NCBI GenBank assembly: GCA_002363865.1
Contig: DEWY01000015.1
Span: 1 to 64,000, forward strand
From: Caulobacteraceae bacterium UBA3198
Lineage (GTDB): Bacteria; Pseudomonadota; Alphaproteobacteria; Caulobacterales; Caulobacteraceae
Length of the DNA stretch: 64,000 nucleotides
Reading direction: 5' to 3'
The position numbers and the translations under genes were made by a program. The first letter of the stretch is position 1; each line of letters begins with the position of its first letter. The notes under the pieces were generated by a model, which was given only the letters and a program-made list of their open reading frames with translations, ran no database searches and was not told the DNA's origin. Of this stretch, positions 47,051 to 55,549 are shown one piece after another.

Positions 47051-48346
47051 ATGTCCACCGCCAATACCCGCCGCGTCGTCGTCACCGGCCTCGGCCTGGT
47101 CACCCCGCTTGGTTCAGGCGTCGAGGTGACATGGAAGGCGATCCTGGCCGGCAAGTCCGGCGCCGGGAACATCACCACCTTCGACGCCTCAACCTATGCC
47201 TGCAACGTCGCCTGCGAGGTGCCGCGGGTCGATGGGCGTGGCGGCGGCGGCCCGGACGTGGAGGGCGCCTTCGACCCTGACAGCGTGATGTCCCAGAAGG
47301 ACCAGCGCCGGATAGACGACTTCATCCTCTACGCTATCGCCGCGGCCGACGAGGCGGTGAAGGACTCCGGGTGGGCGCCGGAGGATGACGAGGGCCGCGA
47401 GCGGACCGGGGTCATCATCGGCTCGGGCATTGGCGGCCTGGCGACCATCGAGAAGACCAGCATCGAACTGCATGAGAAGGGCCCCCGCCGGGTCAGCCCC
47501 TTCTTCATCCCGTCGGCCCTGATCAACCTGGCCTCGGGCCAGGTCTCCATCCGTCATGGTTTCAAGGGCCCCAACCACTCGGTGGTGACCGCCTGCGCCA
47601 CGGGCGCTCACGCGGTCGGGGATGCGGCGCGCATGATCAAGTATGGCGACGCTGACGTGATGGTCGCCGGCGGCGCCGAGGCGGCTGTCTGCCCGGTGGG
47701 CATCGCCGGGTTCATCGCCTGTCGCGCGATGTCGACCGGCTTCAATGATGATCCCACCAAGGCCAGCCGCCCCTATGACAAGGACCGCGACGGCTTCGTG
47801 ATGGGCGAGGGCGCCGGCGTCCTGGTGTTGGAAGAGTACGAACACGCCAAGGCCCGCGGCGCGAAAATCTATGCCGAAGTAGCCGGCTACGGCCTGGCCG
47901 GCGACGCCTACCACATCACCGCTCCGGCGGAGGATGGCGATGGCGGCTTCCGGGCCATGCAGGCGGCGATCAAGGATGCGGGCGTTTCGCCGGCCGACAT
48001 CGACTACATCAACGCCCACGGCACCTCGACGCCCCTCGGTGACGAGATCGAGCTGGGCGCGGTCGAACGGATGCTCGGCAATGCGGCCTCCAAGGTGACC
48101 ATGTCGTCCACCAAGTCGGCGACGGGCCACCTGCTGGGCGCCGCAGGCGCCATTGAGGCGGCGTTCACCTGCCTGGCCATCCGCGACCAGATCGCCCCGC
48201 CCACCATCAATCTGGACAATCCTTCGGTGGAGACGCCGATCGACCTGGCGGCCAACAAGGCTCAGCCCCGGGAGATCAAGGTGGCGCTTTCCAACAGCTT
48301 CGGCTTCGGCGGCACCAACGCCTCCGTGGTGTTCAAGCAGGTCTGA
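47051..48346 (+). CDS. fabF: 3-oxoacyl-ACP synthase II
   Basis: FabF elongates acyl-ACP with malonyl-ACP. The 431-residue thiolase-fold enzyme shows RRVVVTGLGLVTPLGSG at the N-terminus and the Cys-His-His triad: Cys182 (VVTACATGAH), His323 (NAHGTSTPLGD) and His360 (KSATGHLLGAAG), ending SNSFGFGGTNASVVF. It follows acpP after the terminator and lies 3 nt before mltG. Confidence 0.97.
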   Translation: MSTANTRRVVVTGLGLVTPLGSGVEVTWKAILAGKSGAGNITTFDASTYACNVACEVPRVDGRGGGGPDVEGAFDPDSVMSQKDQRRIDDFILYAIAAADEAVKDSGWAPEDDEGRERTGVIIGSGIGGLATIEKTSIELHEKGPRRVSPFFIPSALINLASGQVSIRHGFKGPNHSVVTACATGAHAVGDAARMIKYGDADVMVAGGAEAAVCPVGIAGFIACRAMSTGFNDDPTKASRPYDKDRDGFVMGEGAGVLVLEEYEHAKARGAKIYAEVAGYGLAGDAYHITAPAEDGDGGFRAMQAAIKDAGVSPADIDYINAHGTSTPLGDEIELGAVERMLGNAASKVTMSSTKSATGHLLGAAGAIEAAFTCLAIRDQIAPPTINLDNPSVETPIDLAANKAQPREIKVALSNSFGFGGTNASVVFKQV

Positions 48347-48349
48347 TCC

Positions 48350-49438
48350 ATGCCGCGCGCGCCTCGCCCCCGACCGGCCAAAAGGGGCGCCGGCGTCTCT
48401 CCCCTGCGCCGCCTGCTGGTGACCCTGACCAGCGCGGCGGTGACCTTCTCCCTGGTCCTGGCCCTGGCCGGGCTCTGGACGCTGTGGATGTTTCAGGGAC
48501 CGGGCCCCACCGCGCAGGGCGAGACCACGACCGTGATCCTGCGCCGGGGCGCGGGCCTGCCGGAAATCGCCTCGAGCCTGGAAGGCGCCGGCGTGATTTC
48601 CTCGGCCCCCATCTTCCTGGCCGCAGCCCAGGCCACGGGTGCGGCCCGCAGCCTGAAGGCGGGGGAGTATGAGTTCTCCTCTCGCCAGTCCATGGCCCGG
48701 GTGCTGGACGACATCCGCGCCGGTCGGGTGGTGCGCCATTTCGTGACCATTCCCGAGGGGGTCACCTCCGAAATGGTGGTGGAGATCCTGGCGGCCAACC
48801 CGCTGCTGAGCGGGGTGGCGCCGTCGCCGCCGGAAGGGGCGTTGCTCCCGGAAACCTACCAGATCGAGCGCGGCGAGGACCGGGCCGCGGTCCTGCAGCG
48901 GATGATGGACGCCCATGACGAGGTGCTGGCCCTGCTGTGGTCCAAGCGGCAGCCCGGCCTGCCGATCAGCAGTCCGCAGGAGGCGGTGATCCTGGCCTCT
49001 GTGGTGGAGAAGGAGACCGCCCTCGGCGCCGAGCGGCCGCAGGTCGCGTCCGTCTTCGTCAACCGGTTGCGGCGGGGCATGCGGTTGGAGAGCGATCCGA
49101 CCATCATCTATGGCATGACCAAGGGACGGCCCCTGGGGCGCGGAATCCGCCAGTCCGAGCTCAATCGCCAGACGCCCTACAACACCTATCAGATCGATGG
49201 CCTGCCCCCGACGCCGATCTGCAATCCGGGGCGCGCGGCCCTGGCTGCCGTGCTGGATCCGCCGGAGACCGACTATCTGTTCTTTGTCGCCGACGGCAGC
49301 GGCGGCCACGCCTTCGCCGCCACCTATGACGAGCATCGGCGTAATGTGGAGCGTTGGCGCCGGATCGAGCGGGCGAGGGCGTCGGCCAGCGAAGCCGCCG
49401 CGCCGCCGGTGGATGCGCCCCTCAGCACCGAGCCATGA
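48350..49438 (+). CDS. mltG: endolytic murein transglycosylase MltG
   Basis: MltG cleaves nascent peptidoglycan strands in the periplasm and sets glycan length. The 362-residue protein has an N-terminal transmembrane helix (about 21-48), a LysM-like segment (TTVILRRGAGLPEIASSLEGAGV) and the YceG catalytic domain with Glu220 in ILASVVEKETA, NRLRRGMRLESDPTIIYG and YNTYQIDGLPPTPICNPG. It starts 3 nt after fabF, the usual alphaproteobacterial order. Confidence 0.95.
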   Translation: MPRAPRPRPAKRGAGVSPLRRLLVTLTSAAVTFSLVLALAGLWTLWMFQGPGPTAQGETTTVILRRGAGLPEIASSLEGAGVISSAPIFLAAAQATGAARSLKAGEYEFSSRQSMARVLDDIRAGRVVRHFVTIPEGVTSEMVVEILAANPLLSGVAPSPPEGALLPETYQIERGEDRAAVLQRMMDAHDEVLALLWSKRQPGLPISSPQEAVILASVVEKETALGAERPQVASVFVNRLRRGMRLESDPTIIYGMTKGRPLGRGIRQSELNRQTPYNTYQIDGLPPTPICNPGRAALAAVLDPPETDYLFFVADGSGGHAFAATYDEHRRNVERWRRIERARASASEAAAPPVDAPLSTEP

Positions 49439-49481
49439 GCCAGTCGGCCAACCGTTCGCCGCAGTCACGGAGAGACTGAAT

Positions 49482-50366
49482 ATGGGCCTTTCGGGCATGA
49501 CCGGCTTTGGCCGAGCAGATGGCGTCCAGGACGACTGGACCTGGGCGGCGGAGGCCCGGTCGGTCAATGGCCGTAACCTGGATGTCCGCTTTCGTAGCCC
49601 ACCGGGGTTCGAGACCCTGGAACGGGCCGCCCGGGATGGGGCGCAGGGGCGTTTTCAGCGGGGCCAGATCACCGTCGGTCTGCAGGCGAAGCGCGCCGAG
49701 AGCCAGGCCCAGGTCCGCATCAACCTCGACCAGATCGAGCGCTATCTGGCGGTCACGCAGGGGCTTGTGACGGAAGGGCGCGCAACGCCGCCCGCCCTGG
49801 ACGGTCTGCTGGCCCTACGGGGGGTGATCGACGTGACGGACGCCGAGCCAGATCCAGAAGCCCTGGCGCGGGTCGAAGCGGCCATGACCGCCTCCATCGG
49901 ACAGGCCCTGGATGCGCTGAAGCTCGCCCGGGAAGCTGAAGGCGCGGCTCTGCAGGGCGTTCTCCTGGGCCTTACGGACCGGATCGCCGAGCTCACCGCC
50001 CAGGCCGAGGTCCTGGCCGCCGAACAGCCTGAGGTGATCAAGGCACGCTTCGCCCGTCGGATCGCCGAGCTGATCGACGATCCCGCGGGACTGGAGGCCC
50101 GGATCGTCCAGGAGGCCGCCGCCATGGCTGTGAAGGCCGATGTCCGCGAGGAACTCGACCGTCTGGCGGGTCATGTGGACGCCGCCCGCGGTCTACTGAC
50201 CGGCGAGGGGCCGGTGGGGCGACGACTGGATTTCCTGACCCAGGAGTTCATGCGGGAGGCCAACACGCTCTGCTCCAAGTCGGCCCTGTCGGCCCTGACG
50301 GCCGTGGGCCTGGAGCTCAAGGCCGTGATCGAACAGCTCCGCGAGCAGGTCCAGAATGTGGAATAG
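49482..50366 (+). CDS. YicC family protein (putative endoribonuclease)
   Basis: The 294-residue protein starts MGLSGMTGFGRADG, the invariant YicC opening, followed by VEARSVNGRNLDVRFR-like sequence (here AEARSVNGRNLDVRFRSPPG) and a C-terminal DUF1732 domain with RLDFLTQEFMREANTLCSKS. E. coli YicC is reported to be an endoribonuclease. GGAGA precedes the ATG at 49482; the in-frame extension to 49197 lies in mltG and is rejected. It sits between mltG and gmk, its conserved neighbours. Confidence 0.93.
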   Translation: MGLSGMTGFGRADGVQDDWTWAAEARSVNGRNLDVRFRSPPGFETLERAARDGAQGRFQRGQITVGLQAKRAESQAQVRINLDQIERYLAVTQGLVTEGRATPPALDGLLALRGVIDVTDAEPDPEALARVEAAMTASIGQALDALKLAREAEGAALQGVLLGLTDRIAELTAQAEVLAAEQPEVIKARFARRIAELIDDPAGLEARIVQEAAAMAVKADVREELDRLAGHVDAARGLLTGEGPVGRRLDFLTQEFMREANTLCSKSALSALTAVGLELKAVIEQLREQVQNVE

Positions 50367-50405
50367 ACATCCCGCGCCGGCCCGCCCTGACCAGACCCGA
50401 GACCA

Positions 50406-51047
50406 ATGATTCAAAGCTCCATTCCCCGCCGCGGCCTGATGCTGCTCATCTCCAGCCCGTCCGGCGCCGGCAAGACCTCCCTGTCGCGGCGGCTGGTGGC
50501 CGATCACGCCGAGCTGGAGCTGTCGGTTTCGGCGACGACCCGCGACCCGCGGCCGGGGGAGGAAAACGGTCGCGAGTATCACTTCGTCGACCGCGCCGCC
50601 TTTGACGCCATGATCGCCGCTGACGCCTTCCTGGAATGGGCCAATGTGCATGAGCACCGCTATGGCAGTCCCGCCCAGCCGGTGATGGACGCCCTTGGCG
50701 GCGGTCGTGACGTTCTGTTCGACATCGACTGGCAGGGGGCGGCGCAGATCGCCCAGAAGGCCCCCGATGACGTGGTCCGGGTCTTCATCCTGCCGCCCAG
50801 CATGGCGGAGCTGTCGCGCCGGCTGCACGCCCGGGCTCAGGACCGCGAGGACGTCATCCAGCGGCGGCTCGGCCGCGCCTATGGCGAGATCGAGCGGGCC
50901 GTCGACTACGACTACGTCATCATCAATGACGACTACGACCGGGCCTATTCGGACCTGGCCCACATCTATCACGCCGAGCGGCAGAAGCGGGTGCGCAACC
51001 CCGGCCTGCGGGACTTCGTTCAGCGCCTCCTGGACGAACGCCTCTAG
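50406..51047 (+). CDS. gmk: guanylate kinase
   Basis: Gmk phosphorylates GMP to GDP. The 213-residue P-loop enzyme has SSPSGAGKTSL (P-loop 17-24 region), SATTRDPRPGEENGREYHFV (GMP binding) and VLFDIDWQGAAQI. Its stop shares a CTAG with the stop of the convergent mechanosensitive channel gene (4-nt overlap). Confidence 0.97.
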   Translation: MIQSSIPRRGLMLLISSPSGAGKTSLSRRLVADHAELELSVSATTRDPRPGEENGREYHFVDRAAFDAMIAADAFLEWANVHEHRYGSPAQPVMDALGGGRDVLFDIDWQGAAQIAQKAPDDVVRVFILPPSMAELSRRLHARAQDREDVIQRRLGRAYGEIERAVDYDYVIINDDYDRAYSDLAHIYHAERQKRVRNPGLRDFVQRLLDERL

Positions 51048-52291
51048 CGCGCCTCGCCGCCGATCTTTTCGGTCAGGCCGCGCATGTCCCGTCCGGTGGG
51101 GGCCTGGAAGAGCCGCAGGTCGAATTCCGGCAGGATCGACAGGACGTGGTCGAAGATGTCGCTCTGGATCGCCTCATAGTCCTCCCACACGACCGTATTG
51201 GCGAAGGCGTAGATCTCCAGGGGCAGGCCCTCGGGCGTCGGATCGCGCTGGCGGACCATCAGGGTCTTCTCCTTGGCGATGCCCGGATGAACCTTCAGAT
51301 AGGCCTGCACATAGGCCCGGAAGGTGCCCACATTGGTCAGCCGCCGGGTGTTGACCGGATCGCGGCCTGACTTCACCAGGGACTCGTTCCAGGCCTCCAG
51401 CTCCTTGTCCTTTTGCCCCAGATAGACATCGAGCAAGGCGAAGCGCTTCAGGCCTTCCCGCTCCTCCGGGGTCAGGAAGCGGATGGCCGTCTGGTCCAGC
51501 AGGATGGCGCGCATGATCCGGCGACCGCCGGACTCCTGCATGCCGCGCCAGTTGACGAAGGACTCGTTGATCAGCCGCCAGGTGGGGATGGTGGTGATGG
51601 TCTTGTCGAAATTCTGGATCTTCACCGTATGCAGCGCCAGGTCGATGACATCGCCATTGGCGTTGAGCTGCGGCATCTCGATCCAGTCGCCCACCCGGAT
51701 CATGTCGTTGCTGGTGAGCTGGACCGAGGCCACCAGGGACAGGATGGTGTCCTTGAAGACCAGCAGCAGGACCGCGGCCATCGCGCCGAGGCCTGAGATC
51801 AGCAGAAGGGGGGAGCGGTCCAGCAGGGTCGCCACGACCAGGATGGCGGCCGCCGCGTAGAGGACGATCTTGCCAACCTGGATATAGCCCTTGATCGGCC
51901 GCTGTCGGCTTTCAGGTCGGCGGGAATAGAGGGCGTTGAAAAGGTTCAGCGCGCCCGTGATCGCCAGGATCACCGTCAGGATCATGAAGGCCGCGGCGAC
52001 ATTGCGCACCACGGTCTCGGCGGCCTCAGGCAGGTGCGGCACCACCAGCACGGCCTGATAGACCACGATGGCCGGCGCCACATTGGCCAGTCTGGCGATC
52101 ACCTCCCGGAAGAAGAGTTCGGCCTCGTCCTTCAGGGACAGGCTGAGGGCGCGGCGCACGATCCGCAGCAGCACGTGCTGGGTCAGCCAGTTGACCACCA
52201 CCGCCAGGGCGGCGAGCAGGGCCAGCCCGATCAGGGTCTGCAGATAGGGATAGTCATTGAGGCCCGCGAGGGCCTGATCCAGTTCCAGCAT
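51044..52291 (-). CDS. MscS-family mechanosensitive channel (YbdG/MscM-like)
   Basis: The 415-residue protein has about five N-terminal membrane helices, the pore-lining helix region (LLISGLGAMAAVLLLVFKDTILSLVASVQL) and the beta domain with MIRVGDWIEMPQLNANGDVIDLALHTVKIQNFDKTI. This insertion-bearing form and the C-terminal RREG/QLQ-like segment resemble YbdG, a miniconductance channel for osmotic stress. It is convergent with gmk and lies 49 nt downstream of rsmA on the same strand. Confidence 0.9.
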   Translation of the reverse strand: MLELDQALAGLNDYPYLQTLIGLALLAALAVVVNWLTQHVLLRIVRRALSLSLKDEAELFFREVIARLANVAPAIVVYQAVLVVPHLPEAAETVVRNVAAAFMILTVILAITGALNLFNALYSRRPESRQRPIKGYIQVGKIVLYAAAAILVVATLLDRSPLLLISGLGAMAAVLLLVFKDTILSLVASVQLTSNDMIRVGDWIEMPQLNANGDVIDLALHTVKIQNFDKTITTIPTWRLINESFVNWRGMQESGGRRIMRAILLDQTAIRFLTPEEREGLKRFALLDVYLGQKDKELEAWNESLVKSGRDPVNTRRLTNVGTFRAYVQAYLKVHPGIAKEKTLMVRQRDPTPEGLPLEIYAFANTVVWEDYEAIQSDIFDHVLSILPEFDLRLFQAPTGRDMRGLTEKIGGEAR

Positions 52292-52340
52292 AGGGCGGTC
52301 CTAGAGGAGGGGGCTTGGTGCGGGCAAGCCCTGTCAGGGC

Positions 52341-53180
52341 TCAGTTCGCGCCCTCGGCCCGCCGCAGGGCCTCGGCCAGGCCCATGAACTCCTCAAGCGA
52401 CAGGGTCTCGGCCCGTCGTGCGGGATCGATTCCCGCCGCATCGCACAGCGCCGCGCCGCCCAGCACCTTTAGGCTGGACCGCAGCATCTTGCGGCGTTGC
52501 CCGAAGGCGGCCTGGCTCACCCGCTCCAGGGCTGCGATCAGGGCCTCCGGCGGCCGCTGGTCCAGGGGATCGAGGCGCACGACGGCGGAGTCGACCTTCG
52601 GCGGCGGGGTGAAGGCTCTGGCCGGCGCCTCCATGACGATCTTCGCCTGGGAGGTCGCCTGGGCGATGATCGCCAGCCGGCCATAGGCGTCGTCCCCTGG
52701 ACGCGCCACGATCCGCTGCGCGACCTCCTTCTGGAACATCAGGGTCATGGAGGCGGGCCGGTAGGGCCCGGTGAGCCACTTGATGAGCAGGGCGGTCCCG
52801 ACATTGTAGGGCAGGTTGGACACGATCGCGACGGGCGCGCCGCCGGTCAGCGTCGCCTCATCGGCCTTGAGCGCGTCCGCCAGTTCGATCTGCAAGCGAT
52901 CGTCAGCGACATCGCGTAAATCATTGAGAAGTGGAAGAAAGCGCGCGTCTTTCTCAATCGCGATGACATGCGCGCCGGCTTCAAGCAAGGCGCGGGTCAG
53001 CCCGCCGGGACCAGGACCCACCTCGATCACCCGCACGCCCTCCAGAGGGCCGGCCAGGCGCGCGATCTTCCGGGTGATGTTGAGATCCAGCAGGAAATGC
53101 TGGCCGAGCCCCTTGTCGGCCATCAGGCCATGCGCCTCCAGGCTCTGGCGCAGGGGCGGAAGATCAGCAAGCGCGCTCAT
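52341..53180 (-). CDS. rsmA: 16S rRNA (adenine1518/1519-N6)-dimethyltransferase
   Basis: RsmA (KsgA) dimethylates two adenines at the 3' end of 16S rRNA late in 30S assembly. The 279-residue enzyme has KGLGQHFLLDLNITRKIA, the SAM site VIEVGPGPGGLTRALLEAG, IAIEKDARF and the catalytic VSNLPYNVGT. Its start overlaps the pdxA stop as ATGA, a pairing (pdxA-ksgA) conserved widely. Confidence 0.96.
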   Translation of the reverse strand: MSALADLPPLRQSLEAHGLMADKGLGQHFLLDLNITRKIARLAGPLEGVRVIEVGPGPGGLTRALLEAGAHVIAIEKDARFLPLLNDLRDVADDRLQIELADALKADEATLTGGAPVAIVSNLPYNVGTALLIKWLTGPYRPASMTLMFQKEVAQRIVARPGDDAYGRLAIIAQATSQAKIVMEAPARAFTPPPKVDSAVVRLDPLDQRPPEALIAALERVSQAAFGQRRKMLRSSLKVLGGAALCDAAGIDPARRAETLSLEEFMGLAEALRRAEGAN

Positions 53181-54181
53181 AGGCGGTGTAAGGCGATGTC
53201 TTGCGCCATGCGGATGGCGGCGATCATGCTGTCAGGCCGCGCCTGCCCCCGCCCGGCGATGTCGAACGCCGTGCCGTGGTCCGGTGAGGTCCGGACGATG
53301 GGGAGGCCGAGGGTGATGTTCACCCCACCCCAGAAGTCGAGCATCTTGACCGGGATCAGGGCCTGATCGTGGTAGAGGCAGAGCACCGCGTCGTACTTGG
53401 CCCGCGCCGCCTCATGGAACAGGCTGTCAGCCGGGCTTGGTCCCATGGCGTTGACCCCCAGATCGCGCAGGGCCCGCACCGCTGGGCTCACCACCTGGAC
53501 TTCTTCGCGCCCGATCGTCCCGCCTTCGCCTGCGTGAGGGTTGAGCCCGGCGACCGCCAGCCGCGGGTGCTCGACGCCGAAGTCCCGTCGTAGAGCCTGG
53601 GCGGTGACGAGGCCGGCATTGACGATCTTCTCGACGGTCAGGCTTCCAGGCACCTCAGCGAGAGGCGTGTGCACGGTGACCAGCGAGACCCGCAGTCCCG
53701 GGGCCGCCAGCATCATCACGGGACCGCGGGCGCCGTCATAGCGATGGGAGAGGGTCAGTTCGCCGAGGAACTCGGTGTGGCCGGGAAAGGGAAAGCCAGC
53801 GCCATAGAGGCTTTCCTTGGCGATGGGCGCGGTCACGACGCCGCCCACGGCCCCAGAGAGGGCCAGACCGACGGCGGTCTCAATCCAGGCGATCACGGCC
53901 TTGGCCGCCCGCGGCGAAGGGACGCCGGCGACGACGGGCTCAAGCAGAGGGATGTCAATCACCGGCAAGGCCTGGGGAAAGGTCCGAGCCGCGTCCTCCG
54001 CTGTGCTGATTCGACGGACAAGGCCGCTGGCCCCGCCTGGAGCGGCGATGACCTGATTCAGATCGCCCACCACCAGGAAGGGTGGCCCGGTATGACGTAG
54101 GGCGCTCCAGGCCTTGACGACAATCTCGGGGCCAACCCCGGCGGGATCTCCGAGACTGACGGCCAGGGGTCTGTTTTTCAC
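53177..54181 (-). CDS. pdxA: 4-hydroxythreonine-4-phosphate dehydrogenase
   Basis: PdxA oxidises 4-phosphohydroxythreonine in the DXP-dependent route to vitamin B6. The 334-residue protein shows LAVSLGDPAGVGPEI, the metal-binding His in FPGHTEFLGEL, VAGLNPHAGEGGTIG and DAVLCLYHDQALIPVKML. It overlaps surA upstream and rsmA downstream by 4 nt each. Confidence 0.96.
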   Translation of the reverse strand: MKNRPLAVSLGDPAGVGPEIVVKAWSALRHTGPPFLVVGDLNQVIAAPGGASGLVRRISTAEDAARTFPQALPVIDIPLLEPVVAGVPSPRAAKAVIAWIETAVGLALSGAVGGVVTAPIAKESLYGAGFPFPGHTEFLGELTLSHRYDGARGPVMMLAAPGLRVSLVTVHTPLAEVPGSLTVEKIVNAGLVTAQALRRDFGVEHPRLAVAGLNPHAGEGGTIGREEVQVVSPAVRALRDLGVNAMGPSPADSLFHEAARAKYDAVLCLYHDQALIPVKMLDFWGGVNITLGLPIVRTSPDHGTAFDIAGRGQARPDSMIAAIRMAQDIALHRL

Positions 54182-55518
54182 CGGGTCTCGATGGTGGCTG
54201 CGTTCCGAAGGTCACGCATGTAACGCCGCGCGATCAGCCCCAGTTGCTCGAAGAACAACCGGCGCTCGACCAGCTGGGCCGAAAGCTCCGGCCCGCCGGA
54301 GGCGCGCTTGCCGCAGACGGCGACGATGTGCATGCCCGCTTCGGTGCGGATCGGCTCGGACAGCTCGCCCACCTGCAGGGTTTCGGCCGCCGAGCGGAAC
54401 GCCGGAGCCAGATCGGTGATTTCAGCCTCGCCGAGGTCGCCAGCGATGACCCCGGTCTCCTGACCGGCCACCGCCTCAAGATCCTCGCAGCCGGTGATCC
54501 GTGAGCGCAACGCAAGCAGGCGGGTGCGGGCGGCCTCGACCTCGCTGGCCGGGGCGCCAGCGGGGACGCCCACCGCCGCCTGCTTCAGATTGACGACCGT
54601 CGCGCCGGCCCCCGAACGCTTATCGCGCAAGTAGACGATATAGACACCGTCGGTCACCGGAATCGGCCGGGACAGCTGGCCTGGCCGCATCTGCTCCAGG
54701 GCCTGCTCGACCTCTGGGGGCATTTCCCCTGGGCTGACCCAGCCGGCGTCGCCGCCGGACGCCGCCGTCGGGGCGGCCGAGAACTGCCGGGCCACGGCCT
54801 GGAAGGGCGCGCCCTGCTGCATCTGGCTGACTAGCTGTTCGGCGCCGCGCAGGGCGACATCCATGCCGCCGACCCGTGCGCCGTCGATGAAGACTTCGCT
54901 CACCTGGAACTGGGCCTTGGAGGCCTGGGCACGCTGCTGTTCCAGGACGGCGCGAACCTGATCCTCGCCGATTCGCAGACGCGAGCCGTAGCGGCCCTGG
55001 ATCCATCGCTGCCAGCTGGCCTGGGCGCGGAGCTGCTCCCGCAGGGAGTCGAGGACGCCCTGGCTACGGAGCATGGAGGTGAACTGCTCCAGCGTCATCT
55101 CATTGCCGCTGGCGAGCTCGGCCAGCTCTTCGTCGACATCCTCGTCCGTGGCGATGATGCTGAACTTCTGCTCCCGCTCGACCCGCCGAAGCTCCTGCAG
55201 CTGCAGGGTCTCGTCCACCAGGGCGATCAGGGCTTCCTGCTGGATCTGCGGCAGGTTCTGCTCTGTGGGCTGCACCCCCGTCGTGGCGATCAGCAGGCGC
55301 ATGCGCTGCGCCAGGTCATAGGTCGAGATGATCTCGTCATTGACCACGGCGGCGGCATATTCCGACAGCCCAGGCGCTGGCGCGGCGGGGGCAGGGGCAG
55401 GGGCCTCCTGCGCCAGGGTCGCCGCCGGCAGGGCGGTGGTCGCCAGAAACGCCACAAGGGCGACGCCGCAGGCCGCTCGGCCGCGGACTGAACGCGCAGA
55501 CAACATCGCTTGGGTCAT
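54178..55518 (-). CDS. surA: periplasmic chaperone/peptidyl-prolyl isomerase SurA
   Basis: SurA escorts outer-membrane proteins to the BAM complex. After a signal peptide (GVALVAFLATTALPAATLAQ) come an Ala/Pro linker, the SurA N-domain (AAVVNDEIISTYDLAQRMRLLI, LVDETLQLQELRR) and one parvulin domain (AAPTAASGGDAGWVSPGEMP; GVYIVYLRDKRSG). A single PPIase domain is usual in alphaproteobacteria. I take ATG 55518; ATG 55560 (overlapping lptD by 11 nt) and 55506 are alternatives. It lies between lptD and pdxA, the conserved order. Confidence 0.93.
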   Translation of the reverse strand: MTQAMLSARSVRGRAACGVALVAFLATTALPAATLAQEAPAPAPAAPAPGLSEYAAAVVNDEIISTYDLAQRMRLLIATTGVQPTEQNLPQIQQEALIALVDETLQLQELRRVEREQKFSIIATDEDVDEELAELASGNEMTLEQFTSMLRSQGVLDSLREQLRAQASWQRWIQGRYGSRLRIGEDQVRAVLEQQRAQASKAQFQVSEVFIDGARVGGMDVALRGAEQLVSQMQQGAPFQAVARQFSAAPTAASGGDAGWVSPGEMPPEVEQALEQMRPGQLSRPIPVTDGVYIVYLRDKRSGAGATVVNLKQAAVGVPAGAPASEVEAARTRLLALRSRITGCEDLEAVAGQETGVIAGDLGEAEITDLAPAFRSAAETLQVGELSEPIRTEAGMHIVAVCGKRASGGPELSAQLVERRLFFEQLGLIARRYMRDLRNAATIETR

Positions 55519-55549
55519 TCCTTCGTGGCGGCTTGGCGCGCCGCTGATC

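Noticed and set aside
47189..49567. 792-residue open frame on the - strand
   Set aside because: It lies antisense across fabF and mltG, both with complete catalytic motifs. The translation is Arg/Gly/His-rich and has no recognisable domain.
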